From the NCBI GenBank assembly GCA_003833135.1, contig QZLH01000508.1, positions 9,163-39,071 on the forward strand: a DNA stretch of 29,909 nucleotides, in the 5' to 3' direction. This document shows, piece by piece, positions 10,437-20,954 of this stretch. The position numbers and the translations under genes are program-made. The stretch is from Oehlia diaphana (lineage: Eukaryota > Glomeromycota > Glomeromycetes > Glomerales > Glomeraceae). Numbering within the stretch: the first letter of the stretch is position 1; every line of letters begins with the position of its first letter. The notes under the pieces were generated by a model that saw nothing but the letters and a program-made list of their open reading frames with translations, was not told where the DNA came from and made no database searches.

Positions 10437-11160
10437 AATATGAAAAAAAATTCCGAAGAACTTCTATTGTCATGAAAATAAAAAATTCCTAAGAAATATT
10501 AATTATAACCATGACGCTGCAATATTGATCCAAACCTAAACTGTTGAAAGAATGTATTCAGGAAAAAAAAAATTCGGTTTGAAAAGCCAAACTGAAAAAG
10601 GATAAGGGGAAAAAATTTCAGATTGGAGAAAAAGCCAACCGGAGAAAAAAATAATAAAAAAAATTCGAAAAATAAAAAAAAATGAAAAAAAAAATTGGGA
10701 GAAAAGAAAAAGGATAAAAAAAGAAATTGGTCTAAAAAGGGAATTTTCAAAAAAAAGGAATTTGAAAAAAAATAGTACCAAATAAAGGGAATCCGAAAAA
10801 AAAATAAGTACCAAAAAAAAAGGATAATAATTCAGTTCGAAAAGACCAAAATATCAAAAAAAAAATAATTAATAATAGAAAAAAATTATATAAAAAAAAA
10901 ATCAGTCTTAAAAGACTGAACAATAAGATTATTTAATAAAAATAAGAGTTTTTCGGTTTGGAGAAAAAACCCAAGGGAAAGAATAGAAAAAACAAAAAGA
11001 AAAAAAACAAGAAAAAAGAAAAGAAAAAGATGTTTCGAAAGAGAAAAGAGGAAATATGAAAAAAAAGAAAGAAAAGTAAAAGAGATCAGTTCAAGAAAAA
11101 AAAAAAAGGGAACAGAAAAAATTTAGATTGGTACGAAAGAAAAGAAAAAAAATTCTGAGT
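10437..11160 (+). repeat. Purine-rich (A/G) degenerate repeat tract
   Basis: About 720 bases in which the plus strand is almost entirely A and G. Spaced through it are degenerate copies of a GGTTTGAAAAGCCAAAC-like word (near 10577, 10619, 10829, 10902 and 10953), most able to pair with themselves around the GAAAAG centre. This looks like an old minisatellite or satellite remnant. Minus-strand frames here (F/S/P-rich) are low-complexity artefacts. Confidence 0.6.
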
Positions 11161-11167
11161 AAAATTC

Positions 11168-11187
11168 ATTAACCGGAATTGGATTAG
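11168..11187. repeat. Dispersed 20-bp word, copy 1
   Basis: ATTAACCGGAATTGGATTAG here recurs at 28776-28795 with two mismatches (transitions). It lies just outside the AAT-rich tail of the retrotransposon remnant, so it may mark an older element or be part of that element's 3' end. Confidence 0.4.
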
Positions 11188-11234
11188 ATGTACAACATGA
11201 CTTGCTGATCAAGCAGGTCTTCTAAACGAATTCT

Positions 11235-12560
11235 TTTTATTATTATCATTATTATTATTTTTAAGACTTTATTAATAGTATAATAATTATAAAAAAACAA
11301 CCTATTATAATATAGACGTAAACATCTGTTAATAAAGCATCTATCTAAAAAAAAAACTATACTAATAAAATTAATCTAATTAGAAGCATAATTGGAAGAT
11401 CTAAATGTAACTAAAGTGTAATATTTCCACAAATCTTCTATACCTATTTCATACCAGATACTTTTAGCTACTATATCATTATTGATATAATACCCTGTCC
11501 ATCTTTGTAAAGCATCATAAATAAAGAGTTTTCTTTTTTTTTTCATCATGACCAAAACTAGGTAATGAAGATTGATGTAATTTACTCGGTTTTTTCATCT
11601 GTTACATTATGCCCTGTCTTAATTCCCATTTACTAAAACTTTTACATCGTTCACTCCACATGAATTTTCTAGCCATATCATGTATATCCTCTACAAAACT
11701 TGCTATAGCGTCTTTAAAAATTTTATCCTATCTCTAGAAACAACCTTTCATTAACTATGCCTTTAATCGCTTCATGAAAAATTCTACCATTATATACCAC
11801 TTTTGACTTTTCATTCAAAATTTGTAATAGATGTGCATGATAATTATAATAAATCCTAAAATCCTTCTCATCTAACTTAGCTTTTAAAGATTCAAAAGCT
11901 GCATTAATTATTTGAATAATAGACGTATCTGCCTGACTACATATCCAAATATGTGTCCATGTTTCAATTGTATAATTACGATGTATACATCTCCCACTTT
12001 GATATAATTCTGGATTACGTTTATTTAATAATGTCACCACAGGTAAAATTTCCAAAAAATTTTTAATATTATAAGTATTATCAGAATTATTCCTATCTGT
12101 ATTTTCTTCATTATAAGCTTTCATAATAATTCTGATTGAACGAACCCAGTCATTCTTTTCTATCAAATTATTGAATCTATAATATTGACATACATCTAAT
12201 TCTGCTTTATAACTCCATTGATTGTATAATTTATAAAACTCCCTTGGTGCCTCTTTAATTAATTCCTTTTTCCAATATAAATTATATTCCCAGTCTATCT
12301 CCTGATTCAACTTTATTATAATCAAATTTCTATCTTATTTCATTATTAATGCAACTTTACTCAAACCATTAGCCGATTCATTTCCTAAAATACCTGAATG
12401 ACCTTTAACTTTATAAAAAAGCAAATCCCATTCTAATTTTATCATCAACCATTCAATACTTTTAACGTTTCATATCCTTCTGGTCGACCATATTCTATTG
12501 TCTACTATATAAATCTAATACTACCTAACTATCCATAAAAATAATTCTTTTATTACAAAA
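11235..12560 (-). pseudogene. Non-LTR retrotransposon 3' part (RNase H end), decayed
   Basis: On the minus strand the order is: an RNase H-like segment KRIIFMDS, then a TAG, then VVLDLYS (around 12500-12545); KVKGHSGILGNESANGLSK (around 12348-12406), the KGHSG..GNE.AD-type C-terminal RNase H motif; and a 200-codon open frame (11723-12325) that is mostly polar with Trp and Tyr. Coding-like sequence with stops continues to about 11390. Stops and frameshifts interrupt the RNase H part, and the reverse transcriptase is missing, so the copy is 5'-truncated near 12.6 kb as LINE copies often are. A simple AATAATAATAATGAT-type tail (11235-11262) marks the 3' end. The 200-codon frame lacks an ATG start after the stop, so it is not called as a gene. 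Confidence 0.65.
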
Positions 12561-12649
12561 AAACAATATTTTTTATTTTATCAAATCCGATTAATTGACA
12601 AAAAAAATTATCTTCAAATTTCGTTATATCTGATCTATTGTAAAAAAAA

Positions 12650-13330
12650 AAATTAGTAAAACAAGAGGTCATTTTCATGGGAAGCTTGACATGCTTTTAA
12701 AAGATCTTTTAAGTGAATGTTATTGTAAAGAAAAATGGCTTGACTTCAATTTATAAATATAAAAATTGTTGATCTCTCCTTTATAAATAAGCTTCGTTAA
12801 AATAAATAAATTTTTAAATCTAGCTTTTTCTTAAATAAAATAGATAAACAAATAATTTTTTCTATTTATAATAAGTAAATTTAGTATAGAAAAATGGCAG
12901 ATTTTGGTTTATTATAAGTTAAAATAGTAAAATAGTAAAAATTTAAGGGATTGCTAAACATGTCCTGGGCAATTGTCGCCTGGGGGTTTTTTCCAAATAA
13001 GTCATATGGTGTGCAATGTATAGAGTAAATTTATTAATCGGCCAACAGCTGATTTTTTTAACTTAGCTAATTTTTTTGATCGGCTAAACTTAAAATTTTA
13101 TCGCAAAAAATATTTTTAAAAAATAATTTTGCAAACATATTTATTCAAAATAATTGTCTAATGAAATTTTATTTGAAAATATTAAAATTTTGTTATACAT
13201 TTATGATTTTAAAGAAAAATTACCATATTTATTTTTAATGAAGTGATAAAAATAAAAGAACAATAGTAATAAATAAAAAGATAAGTAAATTACAATGATC
13301 AAGAAAAAAGATGCTAATAAAAAATGAAAT
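12650..13330. other. Intergenic DNA, nothing recognised
   Basis: A/T-rich with no supported gene. A short less A/T-rich patch near 12955-13010 has no recognisable structure. Confidence 0.45.
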
Positions 13331-13335
13331 AACAA

Positions 13336-13612
13336 TGAAGTAATGGAAAGTAATAGAAGATGAAAGGGAGTAAAAAAAAAGTAGTGAGAAGTGATAGGAA
13401 ATAAAAAGGAGAAATATAGCACGATGGTAGATGAAGAGGAGTGATGGGAAACGAAAAGGAGTAATGAGAGATGAAAGAATTGATGGAAGATGAAAAGGAG
13501 TGATGGGAGATAAAAAGGAGTGATGAGAAGATGAAGAGGAGTAATGGGAAGATGAAAAAGAGTGATAGGAATATGAAGAGGAATGATGGGTGCCAAAAAG
13601 GAGTAATAACCC
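13336..13612 (+). repeat. ~20-bp purine-rich minisatellite
   Basis: Consecutive units close to GAGTGATGGGAAGATGAAAA, 20-21 bp, at least nine recognisable copies between about 13425 and 13612, with more degenerate copies upstream. It abuts the terminal repeat of the next element. The two long minus-strand frames across it (13201-13596 and 13314-13670) merely translate the pyrimidine-rich complement and are not genes. Confidence 0.75.
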
Positions 13613-13616
13613 TAAA

Positions 13617-14220
13617 TGTTGTTAAGTCCAAGTCAAGCCAAACCGGGCCGAACCAGGCTGATGGGATCAATTCGGTTTAACTTCTGGCTTAAAGCCAAAT
13701 CGGTTCGGTTTGACTTGAATAATTTCAAGTTGTGACTTGGTTCAACTCGAATTGCAGGCTTGCAGCGGGCTGATAGGGCTGATGGGATCGATGGGGCCGA
13801 TAGGATATAAATCCTAATTTCAGCTGGAATTAAATGATCTACCCAAAATTTCCTTTTTGGAATATAGTGTAACCCAAAATTTAATTTTCGTAAAAATAAA
13901 ATTTCCTTTTATGGATATTCGTGTAACATACATATTTCTGCTGAATTAATAAATCTTTAATTCCAGCCGGAATTAAATGATCTGCATGAAATATCCTTTG
14001 TTGGAAATTTGTGTAACTCAAAATTTCAATTTTCGTGAAAAATAAATTTTCCTTTTTTTGGAAATGTGTGTAACGTCACGTGATATTGCGGCATTGGCCC
14101 ACCGCAGCGCGGTTCGGCTTGGTTTGACTTGAGTTTTCAAGTTGATTCGGTTCAGCTTGGTTCGGCTTAACTTTTTATCAGCGCGGCTTGACTTTAGCTT
14201 GAACCGGGCCGATAACAACA
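13617..14220. mobile_element. MITE-like element with TGTTGTTA terminal inverted repeats (604 bp)
   Basis: The segment begins TGTTGTTA (13617) and ends TAACAACA (14220), a perfect 8-bp inverted repeat. It is flanked inside on both sides by related GC-richer words (AAGTCAAGCC and GGCTTGACTT, ACCGGGCC). The outer thirds are degenerate repeats of words such as TTCGGCTTGG and TTTGACTTGA. The centre holds two copies, offset by 144 bp (13817- and 13961-), of a module running from CCGGAATTAAATGATC through TTTCCTTTTTGGAA to GTGTAAC. There is no transposase, so it would be non-autonomous. No clear target duplication is visible, which keeps confidence moderate. The 67-codon minus frame at its end is a repeat artefact. 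Confidence 0.5.
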
Positions 14221-14446
14221 CTACCGGTAGTTGGTTATGTTTTTAATAGTTTCATTTTTAATTGTCCCACCGTCAAAGTAGATTCTTCCGATAGTTTAGT
14301 TCAATTTTTATTTACTTTTACAATTTTGTTTTGTTTATAAATTTTTGTATTCACTAACTATGACTTTTTAATAAAATAAAAATAAAAATTTTATTTATTA
14401 TATAGCTGTACAAATTTAGAATTCTATCAAAGAACATTTCAATACG

Positions 14447-15500
14447 AATATGGATTTAACAGACTAACACAGAATGTTCTTATCTATTCTATCACAATAA
14501 TGAATTAATTTAGATAAACAATAAACGAAAATAGGGAATCATAACAAAGTGATTTTCAAAAATGAAAGAGTCAATAAAACCATTTATGTGTAAAATAAAA
14601 GGTGTGTTACGCACATAAAATACATTCCAATTTTGAGAAACAAGGTTTATTAATATATTGTTAAAATTTTACGTTGACGATCATAATTTTTGTTTGATTA
14701 ATAAATATAATAATCGTAAAATAAAAATGTTCTATAATATATAGTTAGATTAATTATGCTCATTAATTTTCATTCTTTCTGATTAATGATATTATTGTTG
14801 TTGTCATTGCGTAGATTCTCATTAATAGTATAAATGAATTGTAATTCAAAAAAAAATAATTTATCCGTGAGAATATTTTAATTTTTAGATAAACAAAATA
14901 GAAGTAGCTTACCTAATGTATAAATTTTTTTCATTTGTAAATGATCATATAAACAAATAAATAAACAAAAATGGATTTTCCTTAGTCTCCTTCTTTTTCA
15001 TTTTCTTTTAAATAATTATATTAAATTATTTACAACGTAAGTTATTGAGTAAAATGACTGTTATTTCATTGCAATATTGCACATATTTTATTGATTAATT
15101 TATTAAAACTTAGACGAGATTATATGAAACAAATTTAACGATGGATTTATGTACTATGACTGTCATTTTAATTTCAATTTGCGGTATAACTTTCATAACG
15201 AATAAATCAATTGAAAGAGACTACAAAGTCGAAGCAAAGGCTACTCAGTACTTTTCTTTATCTTTGGGTAAAAATGGAAATAAAAATTCAAAACCAAAAG
15301 AATTATCGAAGTAAGTCATACATCATCTGTTTTTGTATTTTTAAGGCCAAGTACACTCACTATAATCATTTTTTATTCGTAGCGAAAAAATTTAAAATTT
15401 TACTTCACATCTTGGAGAAAACTTTCTAAAACTGCTTGATACAAAATTCATATAATTGAAAAATTCATGACTAATAATATAATTATTTCTTCAAAGTATT
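14447..15500. repeat. Segmental duplication, copy A
   Basis: From ACGAATATG (14447) onward this segment aligns with 22254 onward: TTCTTA..TATTCTA, AATTAATTTAG, AAGTGATTTTCAAAA, GATTAATAAATATAATAATCGTAAA, the ORF at 15141, its intron and the AGTATTAGAAGTA end all recur in order. Divergence is considerable, with many small indels. The copies lie about 7.6-7.8 kb apart in the same orientation. Confidence 0.6.
15141..15395 (+). CDS. Small protein with N-terminal hydrophobic segment, paralogous pair member A
   Basis: ATG at 15141 opens exon 1 (15141-15310). A GTAAGT donor at 15311 and TAG acceptor at 15382 define a 72-nt intron, and exon 2 adds three whole codons before TAA (15393-15395), about 60 residues in all. 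Without splicing the frame ends at 15314 (57 residues). Residues 5-19 (TMTVILISICGITFI) form a signal anchor or signal peptide; the rest is hydrophilic and lysine-rich. The evidence for coding is the paralogue at 22770: over the first 32 codons, about half of the changed codons are silent and most others conservative, and the donor and acceptors are conserved. The function is unknown; secretion or membrane anchoring is inferred. A nearer acceptor at 15345 would give a different C-terminus. Confidence 0.45.
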
Positions 15501-15714
15501 AGAAGTAAAATATTTTAAATATTTTTTTTTTTTTTTTTTTTCCTGTATTTCCTTTTTCATTTTTGACTTTAATGAATTCATCTTGCGTTTACTATAAAAT
15601 ATATCTATTAATAAAATGGTTAAAGTGAATAATAATTTGAACGGAACGGTTGAGCTAGTCACACAGAATGTTGTTCGCTGAATTATTTGCTTAAACAATA
15701 CCTATCTAATAATC

Positions 15715-17440
15715 CTAAATTATTACATATAATGTGTCGTTTTCTTCTACTGGAACTTTTACATAATTATGCCATGAGTCGATTACTTTGTCATCAAAAT
15801 TCCAATACTCACATTCTTCAGCAGGGATGATTCGAGTTGTCGCTGAATCGTTAAAGCTTTTACAGTCCATCACGTATGTCCAACTTATACAGCTAATATG
15901 TATTGTACTAGTTCAATTATTTGATACGTGAAGCGCATCCCTTGAATATATTTCCCGTGTGATGACCTCGAATCGTAAAGATAGGAATTTCGTTAATTTA
16001 TAACCAGCGAAGACAAACAAATAACTAAACGGGTGATATTCATAATCTGGTCTCAAAAACATGGAGCCATAGATCTCCACGTTCTTGATACTTACCATAA
16101 AAAAATATATACATCCACATACACAACGAGATCGGTTGTACTACATTAGCGTACAATGGAGGATATCTCTATGGACAAATATACCTGTTGCAAATACCAA
16201 GTTCCCATACTATTTGAAATGTTGAGAGAAAAAATTGGTTACACTATAAATAAATCTGCAATATCATAATAACTGTATCTTCATCGTTAACGAAGAAACG
16301 GAAACATCTTAATTCGACAACTACGAACGAATTCTGGATCCAAGGGCGTGACCTTTCATCCCTTTGTGTTACATCCGGCCATGTTCTATTTTTATATTAT
16401 AAGGAACCTTCTACTGTATAGATAGAAAAGAGTACGTTAACAACTGTGTTACAGATCATAGTTTGGAAGATAAACTTTTCATCTCTGCAATACCTATGTG
16501 TAACCTATCTGTCAAACCACAAACCTTCAAATATGGCTCGCACCTCGCAGTGGGAAATCTTGCTTCCATAATACGACTTTGTTCAACACTTTGTTCAAAA
16601 GAATATGAGGTCACGTGTTCCTCCAAAAACGCGACATAAACGTGTTGATAATTTATCGGCTCAATGGAAACTTATGATAATCGTTTTAACAACTTATTCT
16701 TCTTCCCGAACTTTGAAAAAAACCAATAAAAAGTATTATGTGCATTATTATGTGTGAAAGCTTACGGGTTGTTTTGGATTTACACGATACTATCTGCGTC
16801 TAATTGCGTTTTTTCAGTTTCGAGTTTTCATTTCCTCACGTTCTTTAGTCTTTAGCCTAGTTTGCCAGAAAACGGGATTACAGAAAATATTTTATTAAAG
16901 CTCAAATATCGTGGTAAATGTTAATTATATCTATGATAAATTTTGGTATTGAATCATTTGGAACAGGGCTTCTCCCAAATTCTATTACATAATCAACGTT
17001 AGCGGTGTTAAAAGAATATTCGAGACAGATTTTTCTTTAAAAAAAATTCTACAACAACAATACAGGTTTTGCACAATTCTCTAAGTATAGAACCTAACAT
17101 ACTCATAGAAAATGTAGACAAAAGGACAAGAACAAGTAGGAAAGCGTGTATCGTACGCTCAATCGCTTATCGACTTGTATTTTACTAAAGATAATTATTT
17201 TCATCAATCAGGTTAAGTACAGAATAATTTACAGTCAACATTTTCGCCATAACCAATATCATTTATTATATCTCTCTTTGCGATTTTAGTGATAGAATGG
17301 TCGACCTCCACTGTTAAAAATATGAGATTGATCAAGTTGGATACGAATAAGAAATCTTGATTAGAGTTGTATTACTGAAGCCAGCACTTCGCTCAAGATC
17401 TAGATGGTTATGTTTGCTGTAGTGCGAAATTCTGAGGTAT
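15715..17440 (-). pseudogene. Decayed or heavily split multi-exon gene, unrecognised
   Basis: Several minus-strand blocks have balanced, non-A/T-like amino-acid composition. (1) 17440-17221 runs LRISHYSKHNHLDLERSAGF, a 65-nt intron (17375-17311, GTAATA..AACAG), then EVDHSITKIAKRD and so on to a GTACTT donor at 17220. (2) 17165-16903 has a hydrophobic run HAFLLVLVLLSTFSM, and the frame crosses one TAA (17040) into a long polar stretch with VIEFGRSPVPNDS. (3) About 16713-16458 contains EARFPTARCEPYLKVCGL. (4) About 16390-16245 contains RPWIQNSFVVVELRCF. (5) 16098-15715 is 127 codons in one frame with a single TGA at 15913, ending ENDTLYVII. In-frame stops in at least three blocks favour a pseudogene; unrecognised introns are the alternative. 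I know no family match. Confidence 0.42.
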
Positions 17441-17449
17441 CACATACTA

Positions 17450-18070
17450 TGCTTATAAATCAGTTTAGGATTTTCTTTTCTTGCCTATAAATTGATATAA
17501 CCGTGGATCGATGCACATAGATTAAAGTTTAAAGGCAAACATAATGTCATCTTTGGCTAATTAAATTAAATATTATTTTAAAAACTTTAGTCATATTTGC
17601 ATTGAGATAAAAATCTGTCAAGAGTTCTGTCAAAGCATTAGACTTTTAGGATTACAAATCCATATTTGATCATTATAAATGCAATTGAGTGACACGTGCT
17701 TTTTTCTATAATGTCGTCAATGTGATGTGAGAAATTTTATTTATTTGTATGTGATTATTTTGTAATTTTGTGAAAATACATGATAAGCACGTGTACAACA
17801 CATGAAAACATGTCACAAAATATAAACCCTCAATTTCCTTTCTTCCAAAGTTAATCATGTTCCGATCATATTTTTAGTCCCAAAATTATTTGCTTTTTTG
17901 AAAAGAACTCAAAAAAGGAAAGTAAAGGTACTCTAAAAAAAGTAAAACAAGTAAATTTGAATTTTTATAAATCTCCATTATGATATTTACGTCTCAAGAA
18001 TTACAGTATTTGTATTAATAAAAATTAAAAAGTATAATTTATTATAATTTATAAGACGAAGTCAATATCA
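17450..18070. other. Intergenic DNA, nothing recognised
   Basis: No supported gene, repeat or RNA between the minus-strand relic and the plus-strand pseudogene. Confidence 0.45.
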
Positions 18071-18074
18071 TAGT

Positions 18075-19721
18075 ATGACAGCATCAATAAACCCGGACAT
18101 TATAACTTTTCCGACACAAGAAACTACAAGTGATCTTATTTTAGTAAGCAATGATAATATAAATCATACATTTTTTCATAATTACCCTTCCAATCCATAT
18201 GTTCATGTTTGGTGGTAAAAATTACTCGCAGCCATACAAAATTATATACTTGGAAAATATCCTACGAAAGTAAAATACACCAAAAAAGAAATGGGAATAG
18301 CTTATAAAATTCCGGATAATTATCAAGTAGAGACAACGCTAAATAGAATAATCGATTTATGTAAAAGAGTATCAATTTTCACGTAAAATTGCAGTTAAGT
18401 ATACTATTGAATGTACGGATGAAAATGGTCAGAAGAATCAAGATATAATTTAACATCAGCTAGAGCTGCAAGTTCCATATTTTTAATTTTTAATCGTAAG
18501 TTTAACGATTTTTAGATCAAATTACCGTTAAATATGATAATTTTTTTTTTCTATGGTAATGTTTTTATTGAAAATTAAACAAATTATAATTTCTTTATTT
18601 ATATTTATAGGAAGTATGTAACAAGCCTAATTCACGTGTTTCTGGTACAATACTTTTTTTGGTTTGATATAAGCTTTTTGCAACAAATCCGTGAAACTGT
18701 TGCCTGTCAATCACCTATTACAGCTAACGAAAATGACCTTTTAATGAACTTACATCACAATCACAAAAAAAAAAAAATTTCAAAAGTTGGAAAAGATATT
18801 GAAGCACAAACTATGACAATTATTGAAGAAGATAAATTTACATCAACATCTGAAGTGATTATTGCAACTATTGAATTAGGATTAATGGTGAAATTGTAGA
18901 ATTACATTTTGATTTTAATAATATAAAGAATGATGATATTAAACAATTAGATTCAATTGCTCGTGCTTGTGATGAAACATTAATTTCACGCGATGGGTAT
19001 CGCAAATTGAGAAGCGCCGAAATGAAATTACGAAATCAATGAAAGTGATTCTTCCTATTAAGTCATTTGATACTAATAGTGTTACTATTAATGATGATGA
19101 TAATGGAGATGAGAGTCAGCAAGATTTTAGTGAAATAGAAATTGAAGAAGAAGTGAGAAACGATGCTTACCAATCTATTAAGATATTATAGTTCCAATGT
19201 TAACTACTTCAACACCCCCTATTTTAAAAGATGATGACAGGATTAATATAAAATTAAGTGGAGATGGAAGGAATGTTGGACGTAAGCAAAAGTATGCTAT
19301 GTTTACTTCATGCATTCTTAATGAATGGGAAGCAGTTCTAAATCCTAATCATCAATATAGGTAATGTTATTTTTTTTTTAATTCCTAATATCAAATACAA
19401 TTTATGATTTATATATTATTGATTTAATATTTTTTTATTACAGTATTTGCTTATATTAGGAAAAGAATCTTATAGTCCTTTATCTACAGTTTGGGCCAAA
19501 TTTTCGCAGGAACTTTAACAATTAAAACAAATGGATATAAAGCTTCAAATAACACAATTTGGCCGATTGAATTTTTTCTTTCGGGTGATTGGAAATTCGT
19601 GGCACTAGTTTTAGGTATCAATACACCAACATCCAATTATTTCTGTCTAAATTATGGTTGTAATAAAGATCAACGATATAATATGGATTTTAGTATGGTT
19701 AAATTCAAGAAACACATGTGA
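18075..19721 (+). pseudogene. Pseudogene of a GDGRNVGRK..CxLNE..GDWKFVAL family protein
   Basis: Starting at ATG 18075, coding-like segments follow each other in changing frames. First comes a 47-codon N-terminus broken by TAA at 18216, then a lysine-rich segment, an intron at 18496-18610, KPNSRVSG and an FLQQIRE segment with a frameshift in a T run near 18655. Next are DGYRKL and an acidic stretch, then KLSGDGRNVGRKQ and CILNEWEAVLNPNHQY, an intron at 19361-19443, LGKESYSPLS, and finally WPIEFFLSGDWKFVALVLGI with CLNYGCNKDQRYNMD. I recognise this as a family common in Rhizophagus and in some animals (SGDG..., GGDxKF, CxxCxxHK). The spaced Asp residues suggest a transposase-like RNase H fold, but that is inference. 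At least six disruptions make it non-functional. The ORFs at 18636 and 19491 are pieces of it. Confidence 0.65.
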
Positions 19722-19909
19722 TAAATAATAAATTTTTTTTTAAAAAAAAATAAAGTTTTGAAATGCATTTTTATATAATTCAGTACAAATTCTGGTTTTC
19801 GGAATATTCCGGTTTCAGATACATATATTACTTTATATGTTATGTAATACGAAAAAAATCTTAATATTTAATGTTACTATATGACTTGATATGCTTTTGT
19901 TAAACTATG

Positions 19910-20200
19910 TTTATAGGCTTACCTCTATGATGAACTTGTGAATTTAACGATATGGAATAATTCGCTTTGGATATAAAAATTCACATGGACTTTCAAGTAA
20001 CAAATTGATGAATATTCATATAGCCCTAGTAAGATACTGATGATGCATGGTTTATTTTTACAGAAAGATGTTTTAAAGATGTTCAAGTCGGTGAACAAAG
20101 TCCATTATATATGAGAATGTATACAAATCCGAAGTCGAAACAACTCCACAGAAGGCAAAGAAGACTAAAAAGAAGGCAGTGTACCTACTTAATATTTTTT
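19910..20200 (+). pseudogene. Decayed coding exon(s), unrecognised
   Basis: After an acceptor-like TTTATAG (19914) one frame reads AYLYDELVNLTIWNNSLWI and continues through two stops to EYSYSPSK. A shift gives DTDDAWFIFTERCFKDVQVG then EQSPLYMRMYTNP, and another shift gives EVETTPQKAKKTKKKAVYLL. The dense acidic, aromatic and then lysine-rich composition is not what chance A/T-rich DNA gives. Two stops and two frameshifts make it a pseudogene. It could be the 3' part of the preceding pseudogene or a separate gene; I cannot tell. Confidence 0.4.
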
Positions 20201-20307
20201 TTTCATTTTATAACCTACTGTTAAGTGCATAATAGCTCGATTTGCGCGTTTTTTTGCGTATTTTAAATTACCAAAAAGTACACTGCATTGTAATGAAGTT
20301 TATACTT

Positions 20308-20380
20308 TCATCGTTACCAACTAATTTATAACGACAATATATATGGGATCATCGTTACCACAAATTTATAACGACAATAT
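20308..20380. repeat. Two-copy 41-bp tandem repeat
   Basis: TCATCGTTACCAACTAATTT...ACGACAATAT (20308-20340) is repeated as TCATCGTTACCACAAATTT...ACGACAATAT (20349-20380). Related TCATCGTTATC and ATCGTTACCAAAAATA words recur near 21286 and 21333, so the words are dispersed locally. Confidence 0.6.
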
Positions 20381-20954
20381 TTTGGGAAGAGTACAATGTA
20401 ACGAAATCAATTTATACTACATATAACAAAACATTCGAGCCTTAAGGATGAAAATCGAATAAAGATTTGGTTAATGAAAGTGAAAAAAAGGTTACAGAAT
20501 AGTCCAAAAGATAAAATAATTAAGAAAAGATGGAGGATTGGTAAGAAATGAGAAGTTTTGATTTAATTAAGATGTTTTATTTTAAAATCACGTGATTTCA
20601 CGTAAAAAAGTTTCCAAATTTTTTTGAATTAATAACTAATTTCTTTATTAACGTTAATTATATAATTCTAGATAGAATACATAATCATTATCAGGTATAA
20701 GTTAAATAAGCTTTATAGCAACCTAATAGCTTAATCTAGACTAACGACTAATCTATACTATACTATCTAAAACTAAAACTAGACTAGTCCTCAACCAAAA
20801 ACAAATCCTACAATAGCGATAGTATTACCGTCATAATCTGACTAATAAGATTCAAATAACTACTCTAACGTAACGATCCACGAGCTACTACCCTCCTCTA
20901 TGCACAGCCATGAAATAACTTCATTTACATATCCCATCTAAAGATCTATATGGG

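Noticed and set aside
10499..10814. Two F/S/P-rich minus frames
   Set aside because: Simply the complement of the purine-rich tract.
13201..13670. Two long minus frames (131 and 118 codons) with apparent membrane character
   Set aside because: They translate the minisatellite's pyrimidine strand in two frames; the periodicity is that of the DNA repeat.
15211..15429. 72-codon plus frame
   Set aside because: Overlaps the small gene at 15141 in another frame; the 15141 frame, not this one, is preserved in the duplicate.
15483..15698. 71-codon minus frame
   Set aside because: Poly-K tail from a T run and no conservation in the duplicate.
16404..16637. Open plus-strand stretch of ~77 codons without an early ATG
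   Set aside because: Antisense to minus-strand blocks 3 and 4 of the 15715-17440 relic, which connect better to other coding blocks; it remains a weak alternative.
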